55,968 nucleotides of DNA, from the NCBI GenBank assembly GCA_031292755.1, contig JARLGM010000024.1, forward strand, positions 1-55,968, written 5' to 3'. The DNA is from Candidatus Sulfopaludibacter sp. (lineage in GTDB: Bacteria; Acidobacteriota; Terriglobia; Bryobacterales; Bryobacteraceae). The notes beneath the pieces were generated by a model, which had not been told where the DNA came from, searched no databases, and saw nothing but the letters and a program-made list of their open reading frames with translations. Shown in pieces: positions 29,566 through 39,300 of the stretch. Both the position numbers and the translations under genes were made by a program. How positions within the stretch are numbered: the stretch's first letter is position 1; each line of letters starts with the position of its first letter.

Positions 29566-29619
29566 GCGGGGCTTGCGGTGGCGTGCCCGGGCGTGTGCCG
29601 CCGCCCGCATGAGGACTCA

Positions 29620-30309
29620 ATGAACGCTCGCATTCTGTTGATCGAAAATGAACCCGAACTGGTAGTGACCGTGTCCGACCTGCTGGGCGCCGAAGGCTAC
29701 CAGGTGGAGTTCGCCATGGATGGGCCGAGCGGTCTCGCCCGAGCGTCCTCCGGCCAGTACGAGTTGATCGTTCTGGACGCCATGCTTCCCGGCAAGACCG
29801 GCTCCGATGTCTGCCGCGAACTCCGGCAGTCCGGCTTCGATGGCGGAATCCTCATGTTGACCGGGAACAGCGAGGTCGCAGACCGGGTGATCGCCCTGAA
29901 ACTCGGCGTCGATGATTACATGACCAAGCCGTTCGAGCCCACCGAACTGGCGGCGCGCGTAGAGGCGTTGTTGCGCCGCGTGGGCCGCCAGAAGCGGCTG
30001 CGCGTGACTACGTACCGCTTCGGCGAGGTCGAAGTGGATTTCGAGCGCGCCGAAGCCTACAAGCGCGGCCAGCGGATCAACATCACCGCCAAGGAACTGG
30101 AACTGCTGCGCTACCTGGTGGACAATCGCGACCGCGTAGTCACGCGCGAAGAAATTCTGCGCAATGTGTGGCAGTACACCGCCGACATCTCTTCGCGGAC
30201 CGTGGACGTTCACGTCTCGTGGCTTCGCCAGAAACTGGAGCGCAACACGCACCAGCCGCAATTCATACAGACGGTACGCACCAAAGGCTACCGGTTTTCC
30301 ACGGCATAA
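29620..30309 (+). CDS. OmpR/PhoB-type response regulator (orphan)
   Basis: A 229-residue transcription regulator. The receiver domain (about 3-118) has the acidic pair in IENEPE, the phospho-acceptor Asp53 in VLDAMLPGKTG and Lys in TKPFEP. The winged-helix output domain (about 130-229) shows INITAKELELLRYLVDNRDRVVTREEILRNVW and SSRTVDVHVSWLRQKLE, with TVRTKGYRFS at the end. The start is ATG 29620 with GAGG upstream. No histidine kinase is adjacent, so its partner lies elsewhere. Converges with the alpha-mannosidase gene. Confidence 0.92.
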   Translation: MNARILLIENEPELVVTVSDLLGAEGYQVEFAMDGPSGLARASSGQYELIVLDAMLPGKTGSDVCRELRQSGFDGGILMLTGNSEVADRVIALKLGVDDYMTKPFEPTELAARVEALLRRVGRQKRLRVTTYRFGEVEVDFERAEAYKRGQRINITAKELELLRYLVDNRDRVVTREEILRNVWQYTADISSRTVDVHVSWLRQKLERNTHQPQFIQTVRTKGYRFSTA

Positions 30310-30328
30310 AGAAACCGGCGGGCAGGAG

Positions 30329-33300
30329 TTATCTGCTCTCCGGCAACATATCGTACAAAGGCTGCGCCGGCTTCACTTCCGGATTCTCCTCCGCCACCGA
30401 TACCGCCAGCACGCGAATGTTGGCATTGTCGGGCAGCGTCAGGGTGCGGGCGTTGGCCGGTAGGTCGATCGCGTACGCGAACAGGTACGAATATTGGTAC
30501 GGCTCGTTGAGTCCCTCCGGCGTGTGGTGGTGCGAGGCGTACCAGGCCACGTCGGCGCGTTTGATGTAGCCGGGGGACATACCCAGAAAATCGTCCGGGT
30601 ACCGGGGCGACCAGTCCGGCGACCCGCGATTTTCCAGGGCCCACGGGGCGTGATTGGCGGAAACCGCCCAATCCTGGCGGAGGGGCTGCGGGTTTTGGCC
30701 GGTGGTTTCGGCCGGCCGCGGTTTCCACAAACGCGTGTCCCACTGGCCGATGAAGCCGCCCCAGTCTTCTACCGTCAGGTCGGCTGTCTTCTCGCCCGCG
30801 CGGAACGCGGCTTTCTGATCGCCATCGGCGGACGCGGCCAACACGTACACGCGGTTGAAACGTCCCGCGGGCAGGTCGATTTTCTGCCCCTTGGCGATCG
30901 CCGCGTCCGGTTTGCCGGTGCCCGCCGCTCCCAGGTGAAACATCACGCCGTTGAACTCCAGAACCTGCGGCACCATCTCGGCAGGCAACGCATCGCCCTT
31001 GGAATCGAACCCTCCCACGGCCTTGGTGTCGTCATTGCTGGCGGCGGCCAGGTCGAAGTGCAGGGTCACCGGCCGGGACACAATCGAGGTCAGCTTCGCC
31101 GGAGCCGCACCCAGCTTGAGCGCGAACGTCCTCGGCTGATATGCCGTGAAGCTGGTTACCAGGGCGCCGACCTGTACCGTGGCCGATCCCAAGGGCAACT
31201 CCTGCCCGTTTACCTCACGGGCGGAAGCGACGGGAGCGGCGAATTTCACGTGGACGTTCGCGGCCGGCTTGCCGTCCAGTTCCACCATGCGGAGCACCAC
31301 TTCGTCGCTCTCCTCGGCCTTCTTCAGCGCCATCACGCGAATGCGCGGGTTGTCCACCTGGAGCAGCGAAAACTCCTTGCCCAGCCGGCCTTCATGCTTC
31401 GGCGATTCGAAGGCGATCGGCGGATCGTTGAGCCGCTGCCCCTGCCAATCGGTTTGCGCCGAGCGCCAGTCGCCCGCATGGCCGGCGATGCCGAAGAGGA
31501 TATCGTGGTGGCCCCAATCCTGGTTGAACTGATCGGAATAGCTGGTCCCACCGGGCGTGCGGATCAGCGTCAGCCGGATGGTGTGGTCGTCATACTTATC
31601 GGAGCCATTCTTGACATCGGTCAGGATGGTGGCGCCGTACGAGCCGCTCTGATCGGTGAGGTCGATCCACTGGTGCGAGGCCACCTCGAACTGGCGGTCA
31701 TTTTCCGTGGGCCGCTGGATGGTGCCGATATCCCAGTTGTACGTGGCATCGGTATTGGACGCGGTGAGCGCGAACGTGGCCTTCACGTTGGACGCCAGCT
31801 CTTTCCAATCGATGGCGTTGGCGAACTCCACGCGATTTCCGGCATCGCCCGCAGCCAGTCGCACGGTCGTGACGAATTTGGAGCCTTCAAACTCGCGCGC
31901 CACCTGGACGGCCACGCGCGCCGGACCGTTCTCCACCACGTGAATCTGCGCGGGCCCGCCGACGTACGCGCGCGGCGCGGCGTGCACCTGGTCCCAATCC
32001 ATATTCCACGCCGGCCATTGCCGGGGAGCATCCTTGCTGATCGCCAGGCGTACCGGCGCGGAAAGCAGTTCCTTGTTCACGGATTTATCGAAAATGCTGG
32101 AAACGTCGCCATCCGCATTCAGCATGACGCGGTAGCGCGCGTTCTCCAGGGAGTTCGTGGACACCTTCAGCGAGGACGGCGGCGCCGACGCGGCAGGCTC
32201 CACGTCGTACACTGCATAGCCCACCGACGGCGTCTTCGCCACGAAGATGGCCTTGCCGTTTTCATATTGCGCCGGGACTTCTTTCCCATCGGGCCCCATG
32301 GCGCGCACTGCCTTGGTACCGGCGGGCATTTCCACCGAGGCTTCCACCACGTCTTCCCTCGCGATGTTGAGCGGGTTGTACACCACCACGGCGGTCCCGC
32401 GGGTCTGCGTGTTCAGCGCCGAAGACACGGCTTCGGTAGCGCTGGTCAGGACCGTGGAGAACTGATTCATCGCGATGATGTCGTCATTCCAGGCGAACTC
32501 ATAAGAGCGCGGGGTAGCGGTGCCGGCGGCGGTATCGTGAAAATGGCCGCCCATGACCAGGGTCCACGCGTCGTTGAGGCGCTGCTGCGGATAAGGGCGC
32601 CCGCCCATCCACTGTGCCGCAACGGATGCTTTCTCGGCGGCATCGGCCAGCAGTTCGTTCTTGCGATTCCACCGCTTGTGATAGGCCTCCGAGGTCAGCG
32701 AACCCGCCGAGTGGTTGATCAATTCCAGGTCGCCTTTGTAGCGCGGCATGCGAGCCGTCATATCGGGCTTGATGTCCCGGAACATCTGGTCCGCGGTAGC
32801 AATCACCACATGAACCGGACCTTCGCCGACGGCGACCGGGGGATTGGGAGGCGGCGGGGGCGCAGCGGGCTGGCCACCGCGTCCACCACGGCCTCCGCGT
32901 CCGAATCCTGGAGTGGGCAGCACAGTAGTGCTCTTGTCCACGATGGCTTCGAGCAGCTTCGCGCTCGGCTCGGAAACGGCGCCGCCGATATCGCCGGTCC
33001 CTACGTAATGGTAGTCGGCATACACGCCCGTGACCTTGCCATCCAGGTCGATGCGCTGCACCCAATCCTGCTCTCTGGGTCCCCGCCCGCCGCGGCCTCT
33101 TCCGCCTTGAGCGTCCGGGTTCGGCGGGGGCGGAGGCGGCGGCTGGGTGCTGAGGTCGGTAGAGACGCTACTGCCATAGCCACCGGGATTGAGGGCGGCG
33201 ATTACCGTATGACCGTCGGTGCCTTCCCAAATGCCCACGTTGAATGGAATCCCTTCCGGCGTCTGCTCAGGCGAATCGGGGCCGCCCACGCGCGGCGCCG

Positions 33301-33853
33301 GCTGCCATCCCGATGACAGCTTCTGCGTAGAGAATCCCTTGACGCCGGTATGAGCCAGAATGCTCGGCAAAGAGGCCGGGAAGCCGAAGCAATCCGGCAG
33401 CATGTACTCCTCGCTGGCCTTGCCGAACTCGCGGCGGAAATAGGTATTGCCGTAAAGCACCTGGCGGATCAGCGCTTCGGCATTAGGCAGATTGACGTCG
33501 CCCTCTTCCACCGAAGAGCCTGCCGGAAACCACCGGCCGGCCGCGACGTAGCCCTTCATCCGCTGATAGTCGTTCGGAAAATATTCCTTCATCAGGCGGT
33601 ACCGGTTGGACCCGGTCCAATTGAAAACGTAGTGCGGATACTTATCGATCAGGTCGAAGTTCACACGCAGAGTCTTCAGCAGATACTCGCTGATACTCTG
33701 GGGAAACTCCCAACGCCATTGCGTATCCAGATGCGCGTACGGCACCACGTAGAGGGTCGGCGTTTTGGTAATATCCGGCGCCTTCATGGTCTGCGCGAGC
33801 AGAGCCGTGGCTGGTAGCAGACAAGCGAAGAAGGTCGAAAATGAACGTTGCAT
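30329..33853 (-). CDS. GH38 family alpha-mannosidase-like exported enzyme
   Basis: A 1174-residue exported glycoside hydrolase starting at ATG 33853, with GGGGAG at ideal distance. The open frame runs on to 35578, but that part is only the shadow of the opposite cytochrome gene. A signal peptide (ending ATALLAQ) precedes the GH38 catalytic domain: AHLDTQWRW with Zn ligands His41 and Asp43, LPDCFGFPASLPSIL with the probable nucleophile Asp154, and GGHFHDTAAGTATPRSYE with the His-Asp pair. The beta-rich C-terminal mannosidase domain follows. Unusual Pro/Gly/Arg-rich inserts (PPPPPPPN then GGRGRGGRG, and later GRGGRGGRGG) interrupt the catalytic half. It is likely periplasmic or secreted and acts on alpha-mannosides. 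Confidence 0.9.
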   Translation of the reverse strand: MQRSFSTFFACLLPATALLAQTMKAPDITKTPTLYVVPYAHLDTQWRWEFPQSISEYLLKTLRVNFDLIDKYPHYVFNWTGSNRYRLMKEYFPNDYQRMKGYVAAGRWFPAGSSVEEGDVNLPNAEALIRQVLYGNTYFRREFGKASEEYMLPDCFGFPASLPSILAHTGVKGFSTQKLSSGWQPAPRVGGPDSPEQTPEGIPFNVGIWEGTDGHTVIAALNPGGYGSSVSTDLSTQPPPPPPPNPDAQGGRGRGGRGPREQDWVQRIDLDGKVTGVYADYHYVGTGDIGGAVSEPSAKLLEAIVDKSTTVLPTPGFGRGGRGGRGGQPAAPPPPPNPPVAVGEGPVHVVIATADQMFRDIKPDMTARMPRYKGDLELINHSAGSLTSEAYHKRWNRKNELLADAAEKASVAAQWMGGRPYPQQRLNDAWTLVMGGHFHDTAAGTATPRSYEFAWNDDIIAMNQFSTVLTSATEAVSSALNTQTRGTAVVVYNPLNIAREDVVEASVEMPAGTKAVRAMGPDGKEVPAQYENGKAIFVAKTPSVGYAVYDVEPAASAPPSSLKVSTNSLENARYRVMLNADGDVSSIFDKSVNKELLSAPVRLAISKDAPRQWPAWNMDWDQVHAAPRAYVGGPAQIHVVENGPARVAVQVAREFEGSKFVTTVRLAAGDAGNRVEFANAIDWKELASNVKATFALTASNTDATYNWDIGTIQRPTENDRQFEVASHQWIDLTDQSGSYGATILTDVKNGSDKYDDHTIRLTLIRTPGGTSYSDQFNQDWGHHDILFGIAGHAGDWRSAQTDWQGQRLNDPPIAFESPKHEGRLGKEFSLLQVDNPRIRVMALKKAEESDEVVLRMVELDGKPAANVHVKFAAPVASAREVNGQELPLGSATVQVGALVTSFTAYQPRTFALKLGAAPAKLTSIVSRPVTLHFDLAAASNDDTKAVGGFDSKGDALPAEMVPQVLEFNGVMFHLGAAGTGKPDAAIAKGQKIDLPAGRFNRVYVLAASADGDQKAAFRAGEKTADLTVEDWGGFIGQWDTRLWKPRPAETTGQNPQPLRQDWAVSANHAPWALENRGSPDWSPRYPDDFLGMSPGYIKRADVAWYASHHHTPEGLNEPYQYSYLFAYAIDLPANARTLTLPDNANIRVLAVSVAEENPEVKPAQPLYDMLPESR

Positions 33854-34099
33854 AAGCTCCCCACCGAGGTTTTCTGTAGTCACTGATAACGATATCACAC
33901 GCAACCAATTGCAGGACGGCGAAGTGCTTTGCGACAGCAGGTCCGCCGCCGCGCGCCGGGTGCGCCTGCGGCAAAGCGCCACCAACGGTGAAAGCGTCGC
34001 GGGCGCAAAACTCTTTGTTATCAAATTCACGCTTCTGGTCCGTGGATTGCCGGAATCGGCACCAATGGTTCCGCCTGTCGCCGGATGCGCCAAGTTTGT

Positions 34100-35953
34100 A
34101 TGCCGAATCGAATAGCGCTGCTGTTCTGCATTGCGGCTGGGATGGTGTCTGCAATGTTCGCCCAGGTATCTCCGGGTCCGCTGAGTAAAGCGCATCGCGA
34201 TCTCGAAGGGCCGCTGGCGTGTGCCAGATGCCATGTGTTCGGCGCGGGTTCGCCGCAACTCCGCTGCCTGGAATGCCATCAGGAAATTGGCCGCCGGCTG
34301 TCGGCAAATCGCGGCTATCATGCGGCGCAGGTGAAAGCAGGATCCGGCAGCAACGATTGCGGCCGCTGCCACTCCGAGCACAACGGGCTGAACCACCGGC
34401 TGGTGCGCTGGCCGGTGCCGAAGGAAAAGTTCGATCACACGCAGGCCGGCTGGAAGCTCGAAGGGAAACATGCCCAACTGAAATGCGCCGGGTGCCACCA
34501 GTCCAAATACATTGACCCCTCCGACCGCGCCGTGCTCAAGCGCCACGACCCGAACACGGCGTTCGCCGCGCTCGATCCCTCCTGCACCTCCTGTCACCGC
34601 GATGTCCACGCCGGCCAGTTGAGCGGCCATTGCACCGATTGCCACTCGCAGGATACCTGGAAAAACCCGCCAGGGTTTTCGCACGACCGCTCGCGCTATC
34701 CGCTCACCGGCCTGCACACCAAACTGGAGTGCGCGAAGTGCCACCGCCCGTCGGGGACCGGTGCGGATGCTGCCATCGTCTACAAAGGCATCGCGCTCTT
34801 TGGCTACTGCGCGTCGTGCCACAAAGACCCGCACGGCAACGCCTTCAGCGGCGATTGCGCGCGCTGCCACACCACCGGCGGCTGGAAGCAGATTCTTCCA
34901 TCGAACGGCTTCGACCATAACCGCACGGACTATCCACTGCTCGGCAAGCATGCGGCGGTAGCCTGCAAGGATTGCCACAAGACCCAGGACTTCAAGGCGC
35001 GCGTCGCCTTCGCACGCTGCCTGGATTGCCATCGGGACCAGCACGGCGGTCAGTTCGCGCATCGCACGGATGGCGGCGATTGCAAGGCCTGTCACGACGA
35101 AGCCGGCTGGAAGCCCGCCCATTTCACCGCGGCCGGCCACGCCGCAACCGCGTATCCGCTGCTCGGCAAGCATACGGATGTGGCCTGCGCGAAGTGCCAT
35201 CTGCCCAAAGGCAAGGAGACCGTGTACCGCGTGCCCTTCGCTGCCTGTACCACCTGCCATCAGGACAAGCACAAGGGCCAGTTCGCCGCCAGGCCGCACG
35301 CCAATCGCTGCGAGGATTGCCACGATGCCGCGGGCTGGAAGCCCGCCCGGTACACGCCGTCCGCGCACGATCGGACCAGCTTCGCGCTGAAGGGCGCGCA
35401 CGCCGCCGTGCCCTGTTCCGGCTGCCACGCGCCGCGGGGAGAAGACACCCCGTATCATCCGGCGTCGGCGAACTGCACCGACTGCCACCAGAATCCCCAC
35501 GGTCCATTGACCGAATCCACGCGCTGCGAGACATGCCACTCCGCCGCCAACTGGAAAGAGCGCGGGCACTTCGATCATGGCCAGACGGCGTACCCGCTAT
35601 TGGGCCGCCATGCCGCCGTGGATTGCCTGGCCTGCCACAAGCCCGCCCTGGAGGGCGGCGTCCGCCGCATCGCCTTCCGCGGCGCCGCCAAGGATTGCGC
35701 CGGATGCCACGCTGACGTACACGGCGGCCAGTTTCATGCCGCGGGCGGCGAAACAGGATGCGCCCAGTGCCACACGGTTCTCTCCTGGCGCCCCACGGAA
35801 TTCGATCACAGCCGCCATTCCACTTTCAAACTCGACGGCGCGCACGAGAGGGTGCCCTGCCAGATGTGCCACAACCAGCGACGCATAGTCGACGGACGTT
35901 CGGCGGTGCTCTACAAGGGCACGCCGCGGGAGTGTAAGCAATGCCACCAGTAA
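34100..35953 (+). CDS. 23-heme c-type cytochrome
   Basis: A 617-residue exported multiheme cytochrome. A signal peptide (MPNRIALLFCIAAG, ending SAMFAQ) starts at ATG 34100; an ATG at 34085 is an alternative. I count 23 CxxCH sites by eye. After three N-terminal hemes there are six repeated modules of about 70-85 residues. Each has YPLLGKH or a variant, CxxCH, CxxCHxDxHxGQF, and CxxCH followed by a conserved Trp; the last module is partial. Extra His residues (FDH, GKH, DxH) recur and can act as distal ligands, implying bis-His hemes. The stop overlaps the next cytochrome gene by 13 bases. Probable role: electron transfer across or outside the outer membrane. Confidence 0.93.
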   Translation: MPNRIALLFCIAAGMVSAMFAQVSPGPLSKAHRDLEGPLACARCHVFGAGSPQLRCLECHQEIGRRLSANRGYHAAQVKAGSGSNDCGRCHSEHNGLNHRLVRWPVPKEKFDHTQAGWKLEGKHAQLKCAGCHQSKYIDPSDRAVLKRHDPNTAFAALDPSCTSCHRDVHAGQLSGHCTDCHSQDTWKNPPGFSHDRSRYPLTGLHTKLECAKCHRPSGTGADAAIVYKGIALFGYCASCHKDPHGNAFSGDCARCHTTGGWKQILPSNGFDHNRTDYPLLGKHAAVACKDCHKTQDFKARVAFARCLDCHRDQHGGQFAHRTDGGDCKACHDEAGWKPAHFTAAGHAATAYPLLGKHTDVACAKCHLPKGKETVYRVPFAACTTCHQDKHKGQFAARPHANRCEDCHDAAGWKPARYTPSAHDRTSFALKGAHAAVPCSGCHAPRGEDTPYHPASANCTDCHQNPHGPLTESTRCETCHSAANWKERGHFDHGQTAYPLLGRHAAVDCLACHKPALEGGVRRIAFRGAAKDCAGCHADVHGGQFHAAGGETGCAQCHTVLSWRPTEFDHSRHSTFKLDGAHERVPCQMCHNQRRIVDGRSAVLYKGTPRECKQCHQ

Positions 35954-37635
35954 GCCGAACACTCTGGCTCCTCATCATGCTTGTTTCCACGGCGGGCGCG
36001 CAGACGGAGCAGCGGACGCGCAATCCGCACGGCCCGCTGCCGGCCTCCTGCGAAGCCTGCCACTCGTCCACCGCATGGCGCCCCATTCGCCCGCACCCGG
36101 AATTCAATCACGATACGCAGACCGCCTACCCGCTCCGCGGCATGCATGACGGGGTGCCGTGCCAGGGGTGTCACGTCAGCCCGGTGTTTCGCAAGACGGC
36201 GCACGATTGCGCCTCCTGCCACGCCGATTTCCACCGCGCGCAGATGGGAGTTCGCTGCGAGCAGTGCCACACGGTGCGCGGTTGGACACCCGCCGTGCAG
36301 GTGAGCGCGCGCGAGCACTCCGGCCGCTTCCCGCTGCTCGGCGCCCACGCCACAGCGGCTTGCGAGATCTGCCACCAGGGCGCGGCCAACGGCGTCTTCG
36401 TCGGAATGAGCACCGAATGCGTTACCTGTCACCGTAGCGACTTTGTCAGCGCGCTGAATCCGCCCCACCAGCAGGGCAGCTTCCCTCTGGATTGTTCCCT
36501 GTGCCACTCGGTGAATAACTGGCTGGGCGCCCGGTTCGACCACGCGGCCGTGGCCCACTTCGCGTTGACCGGCGCGCACGCCACCTTGGCCTGCACGGCT
36601 TGCCACGTGGGTGGAAATTTCACCGGGACGCCGGCCACCTGCGTCGCCTGCCACCAGGCCGATCTGCAAAGCGCCACCAATCCCAATCACATGGCGGGAG
36701 GCTTCTCCACCGACTGCGGCCAGTGCCACAACACCACCACCTGGACTACCGCCACCTTCGATCACAATGCCGTCTCCGGCTTTCCGCTCACCGGCGCTCA
36801 CGCCACCCTGCAGTGCAATCTGTGCCACACCGGCAGCAGCTTCGCCACCGCGCCCCGCACCTGCGATGGCTGCCACATGACCGATTACAACCAGACCACC
36901 GCACCCAACCACGCCCAGGCAAGCTTCCCGGTGGATTGCTCGCTCTGCCACAGCACCATCAACTGGAGCGGCGCCACCTTCGACCATTCCAAGACAACCT
37001 TCCCCCTGACCGGCGCCCACCTGACACTGCCCTGCGCGCAATGCCACGTGAACAACAACTACACCACCGTGCCGGCCAACTGCGACGCCTGTCACCTCAC
37101 CGAATACAACCAGACCACCAATCCCAATCACGCGCAGGCCAGCTTTCCGTTGAATTGCGCCCTGTGCCACAGCACCACGGACTGGACCGGCGCCACGTTC
37201 GACCATTCCAAAACGGCCTTCCCGCTCACCGGCGCGCATGTCAGCGTGCCGTGCGCCTCCTGCCACGTGGCCAACAATTACACCACCGTGCCCACCGACT
37301 GCTATTCGTGCCACAAGACCGATTACACCGGCGTGCAGAATCCCAACCACATCACGTCCGGCTTTCCCACTACCTGCGCCACCTGCCACACCACCACAAC
37401 CTGGGCGGGAGCCACGTTCAATCACACCTGGTTCCCAATCTACTCCGGTACTCACGCCAATGTGTGGACCACCTGCGCCGATTGCCACCTCGACCCGTCC
37501 AACTACAACTCGTTCAGTTGCACGAACTGCCACACGCACAACGAATCCGCCACCGATCCCATTCACCGCAACGTCAAGGGGTATTCGTATACGCCGACTG
37601 CGTGCTACCAATGCCATCCACAGGGGAGGGGGTAG
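35941..37635 (+). CDS. 22-heme c-type cytochrome
   Basis: A 564-residue exported cytochrome. It starts at ATG 35941 inside the end of the previous gene, with GGGAG upstream; the signal peptide ends at STAGAQ. I count 22 CxxCH sites: one N-terminal heme plus seven three-heme modules of about 65 residues. Modules 3-6 are nearly identical in layout: FDH, FPLTGAH, CxxCH, NYTTVP, CxxCH, DY, NPNH, FP, CxxCHS, W. The three recurring His residues per module match the three hemes as distal ligands. The first module keeps the CHADFHRAQ motif of its neighbour, so the two cytochromes share ancestry. The C-terminal modules are rich in Thr/Asn, as in surface-exposed proteins. Confidence 0.93.
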   Translation: MPPVSRTLWLLIMLVSTAGAQTEQRTRNPHGPLPASCEACHSSTAWRPIRPHPEFNHDTQTAYPLRGMHDGVPCQGCHVSPVFRKTAHDCASCHADFHRAQMGVRCEQCHTVRGWTPAVQVSAREHSGRFPLLGAHATAACEICHQGAANGVFVGMSTECVTCHRSDFVSALNPPHQQGSFPLDCSLCHSVNNWLGARFDHAAVAHFALTGAHATLACTACHVGGNFTGTPATCVACHQADLQSATNPNHMAGGFSTDCGQCHNTTTWTTATFDHNAVSGFPLTGAHATLQCNLCHTGSSFATAPRTCDGCHMTDYNQTTAPNHAQASFPVDCSLCHSTINWSGATFDHSKTTFPLTGAHLTLPCAQCHVNNNYTTVPANCDACHLTEYNQTTNPNHAQASFPLNCALCHSTTDWTGATFDHSKTAFPLTGAHVSVPCASCHVANNYTTVPTDCYSCHKTDYTGVQNPNHITSGFPTTCATCHTTTTWAGATFNHTWFPIYSGTHANVWTTCADCHLDPSNYNSFSCTNCHTHNESATDPIHRNVKGYSYTPTACYQCHPQGRG

Positions 37636-37638
37636 ACC

Positions 37639-39300
37639 ATGAGAGTTCCTCTGGTTTCCTGTCTGACTGCTTTCGCCTTCGCCGCCTGGGCCCAACCCCC
37701 CGAGCACCGCACCGTATTTTCCGTGCGGTACGTCGCCCAAGGCGCCATCTATATTGACGCCGGGACCGCGGAGGGAATCGCTCCCGGCATGGTCATCGAG
37801 ATCACGCGACACGAAGCCGGCGCCGCCATCGTGGACCGCCAGCCCGTAGCTACCGCCGTAGTGACCGCCGTGGCCACCGCGTCGGCCGTGTGCGAAATCC
37901 AGTCGCAGTCGCTGGAGCCCGCCAAAGGCGATGAAGCCCGCCTCTCCGCCGCCGATGAAATGAACCGTGTGCGCACGGAGGTGAACCAGTCGCGCCGCCA
38001 CTACCTGCAAGTCCTGGAATTCAGCGATGGCGACCCGCTGGACGATGAGATGCGCGAGTACGTCCCGCGTCCGCCCCTGGAAGAAGTGAATCGCCTGCGC
38101 GGACGAATCGCTTTCGAGCGGACCGCCATCATCGATCACGATTCTCCCGCCGCGTCCAGTTCCGAAAACGGCATGGTGATCCGCATCGACTGGTCGCGGA
38201 TTGAGGGCAGTTACTGGACCCTGACCGGCTACTGGCGCGGCAGCCTGACCTCCAACCAATCGGCATCCCAGACCACGCTGCTCGACCTGATGAATCGCAC
38301 CTACCAGATCGGCCTGTTTTACGCCAACCCCCTATCGCCCTGGAAATTCGGCATCGGCCGCCTGATCCTGCCGTGGGCCAGCAGCCTGGGAGCGATCGAC
38401 GGCGGTTATGCCGCCCGCAAGATTTCGCGCAAGGTAACGCTGGGAATGTTCGCCGGAACCAATCCCGACCCCACCCAGTGGAACTACGCCCCCAACCGCC
38501 AGACTTCCGGCGTCTTTGTCAATTACGAAACGGGAAGCTACGATGGCGCCCACTGGAGCAGCACCGCCGGCATCGCTTTCAGCCGGGTAAACTGGCGGCC
38601 CGAGCGGCAATACATCTTCATCGAAAACAACTACTCCATCGGCCGGACCTTTTCCATTTTTCAGACCGCCCAGGCCGACTATCGCGACCCGAAACTGATG
38701 AACGGCGCCACCGGCGCGCAGCTCAGCCAGAGCTTCATCACCATCCGCTACACGCCGCGCAAACGCGTTAGCTTCGACGTGAGCGACAACTATTTCCGCG
38801 GCGTGCCCACCTTCGACCAGAGACTGATCGGCACCGGATTGCTGGATCAATACCTGTTCACCGGCATCAGCGGCGGCGTGCGCTTCGAACCGATAGACAA
38901 TCTCCTGATCACCGCCAACCTGGGCAACAGCCGGCGCAACGGAGACACCTCGCACGCCGTCAATCAGGCTTATGGCATCACCTGGAAGCGCCTGCCGGTT
39001 CTGGATCTCCGGCTCAACCTCCGCTACAACTCCTACAGCAGCAGCTTCGGAACGGGCTCGTACGAATCGGCCGGCATCACACGCGAGCTATCGGATGCCC
39101 TGCGCCTCCAATTCGAGGCCGGCATCCAGAACACGCAATCCACCTATTCCAGCCAGACGCGCGCCCGCTTCTTCAATTCCATGATCGATTGGCAGCTTGG
39201 CCGGCATTATTTCGTAATGGGCAACTGGCTCAGCTACCGCGGCCTGGCGCAAAACTACGACCAGATTTCCATCTCCCTGGGGTACAGGTTCGGAAAATGA
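37639..39300 (+). CDS. Outer-membrane beta-barrel partner of the multiheme cytochromes
   Basis: A 553-residue exported protein beginning three bases after the cytochrome stop. A signal peptide (about 1-18, ending AWA) precedes a small N-terminal domain (about 24-95, with YVAQGAIYIDAGTAEGIAPGMVIEI) often seen before porins of cytochrome operons. A helical linker follows, and from about 175 to the end there are alternating amphipathic strands with many aromatic residues, ending SISLGYRFGK, an outer-membrane-barrel type terminus. It is likely the pore through which a multiheme cytochrome crosses the outer membrane, analogous in role to MtrB/OmbB, although no CxxC was noted near the N-terminus. 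The stop overlaps the next start in an ATGA. Confidence 0.82.
   Translation: MRVPLVSCLTAFAFAAWAQPPEHRTVFSVRYVAQGAIYIDAGTAEGIAPGMVIEITRHEAGAAIVDRQPVATAVVTAVATASAVCEIQSQSLEPAKGDEARLSAADEMNRVRTEVNQSRRHYLQVLEFSDGDPLDDEMREYVPRPPLEEVNRLRGRIAFERTAIIDHDSPAASSSENGMVIRIDWSRIEGSYWTLTGYWRGSLTSNQSASQTTLLDLMNRTYQIGLFYANPLSPWKFGIGRLILPWASSLGAIDGGYAARKISRKVTLGMFAGTNPDPTQWNYAPNRQTSGVFVNYETGSYDGAHWSSTAGIAFSRVNWRPERQYIFIENNYSIGRTFSIFQTAQADYRDPKLMNGATGAQLSQSFITIRYTPRKRVSFDVSDNYFRGVPTFDQRLIGTGLLDQYLFTGISGGVRFEPIDNLLITANLGNSRRNGDTSHAVNQAYGITWKRLPVLDLRLNLRYNSYSSSFGTGSYESAGITRELSDALRLQFEAGIQNTQSTYSSQTRARFFNSMIDWQLGRHYFVMGNWLSYRGLAQNYDQISISLGYRFGK

Noticed and set aside
33854..34099. GEMM (c-di-GMP/cGAMP) riboswitch before the cytochrome operon
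   Set aside because: Geobacter cytochrome genes often have one, so I looked, but the conserved core sequences are absent. Only a small TGCCG-GAAT-CGGCA hairpin at 34048-34061 is seen.
33854..35578. 575-codon open extension of the GH38 frame upstream of its signal peptide
   Set aside because: It lies antisense to the 23-heme cytochrome. The absence of stops follows from high GC third positions, and the internal ATG has the ribosome site and signal peptide.
35911..38259. 782-codon minus-strand open frame
   Set aside because: Shadow of the two cytochrome genes and the barrel gene: Gly/Val/His-rich translation of repeated Cys/His codons, no domain, no ribosome site.
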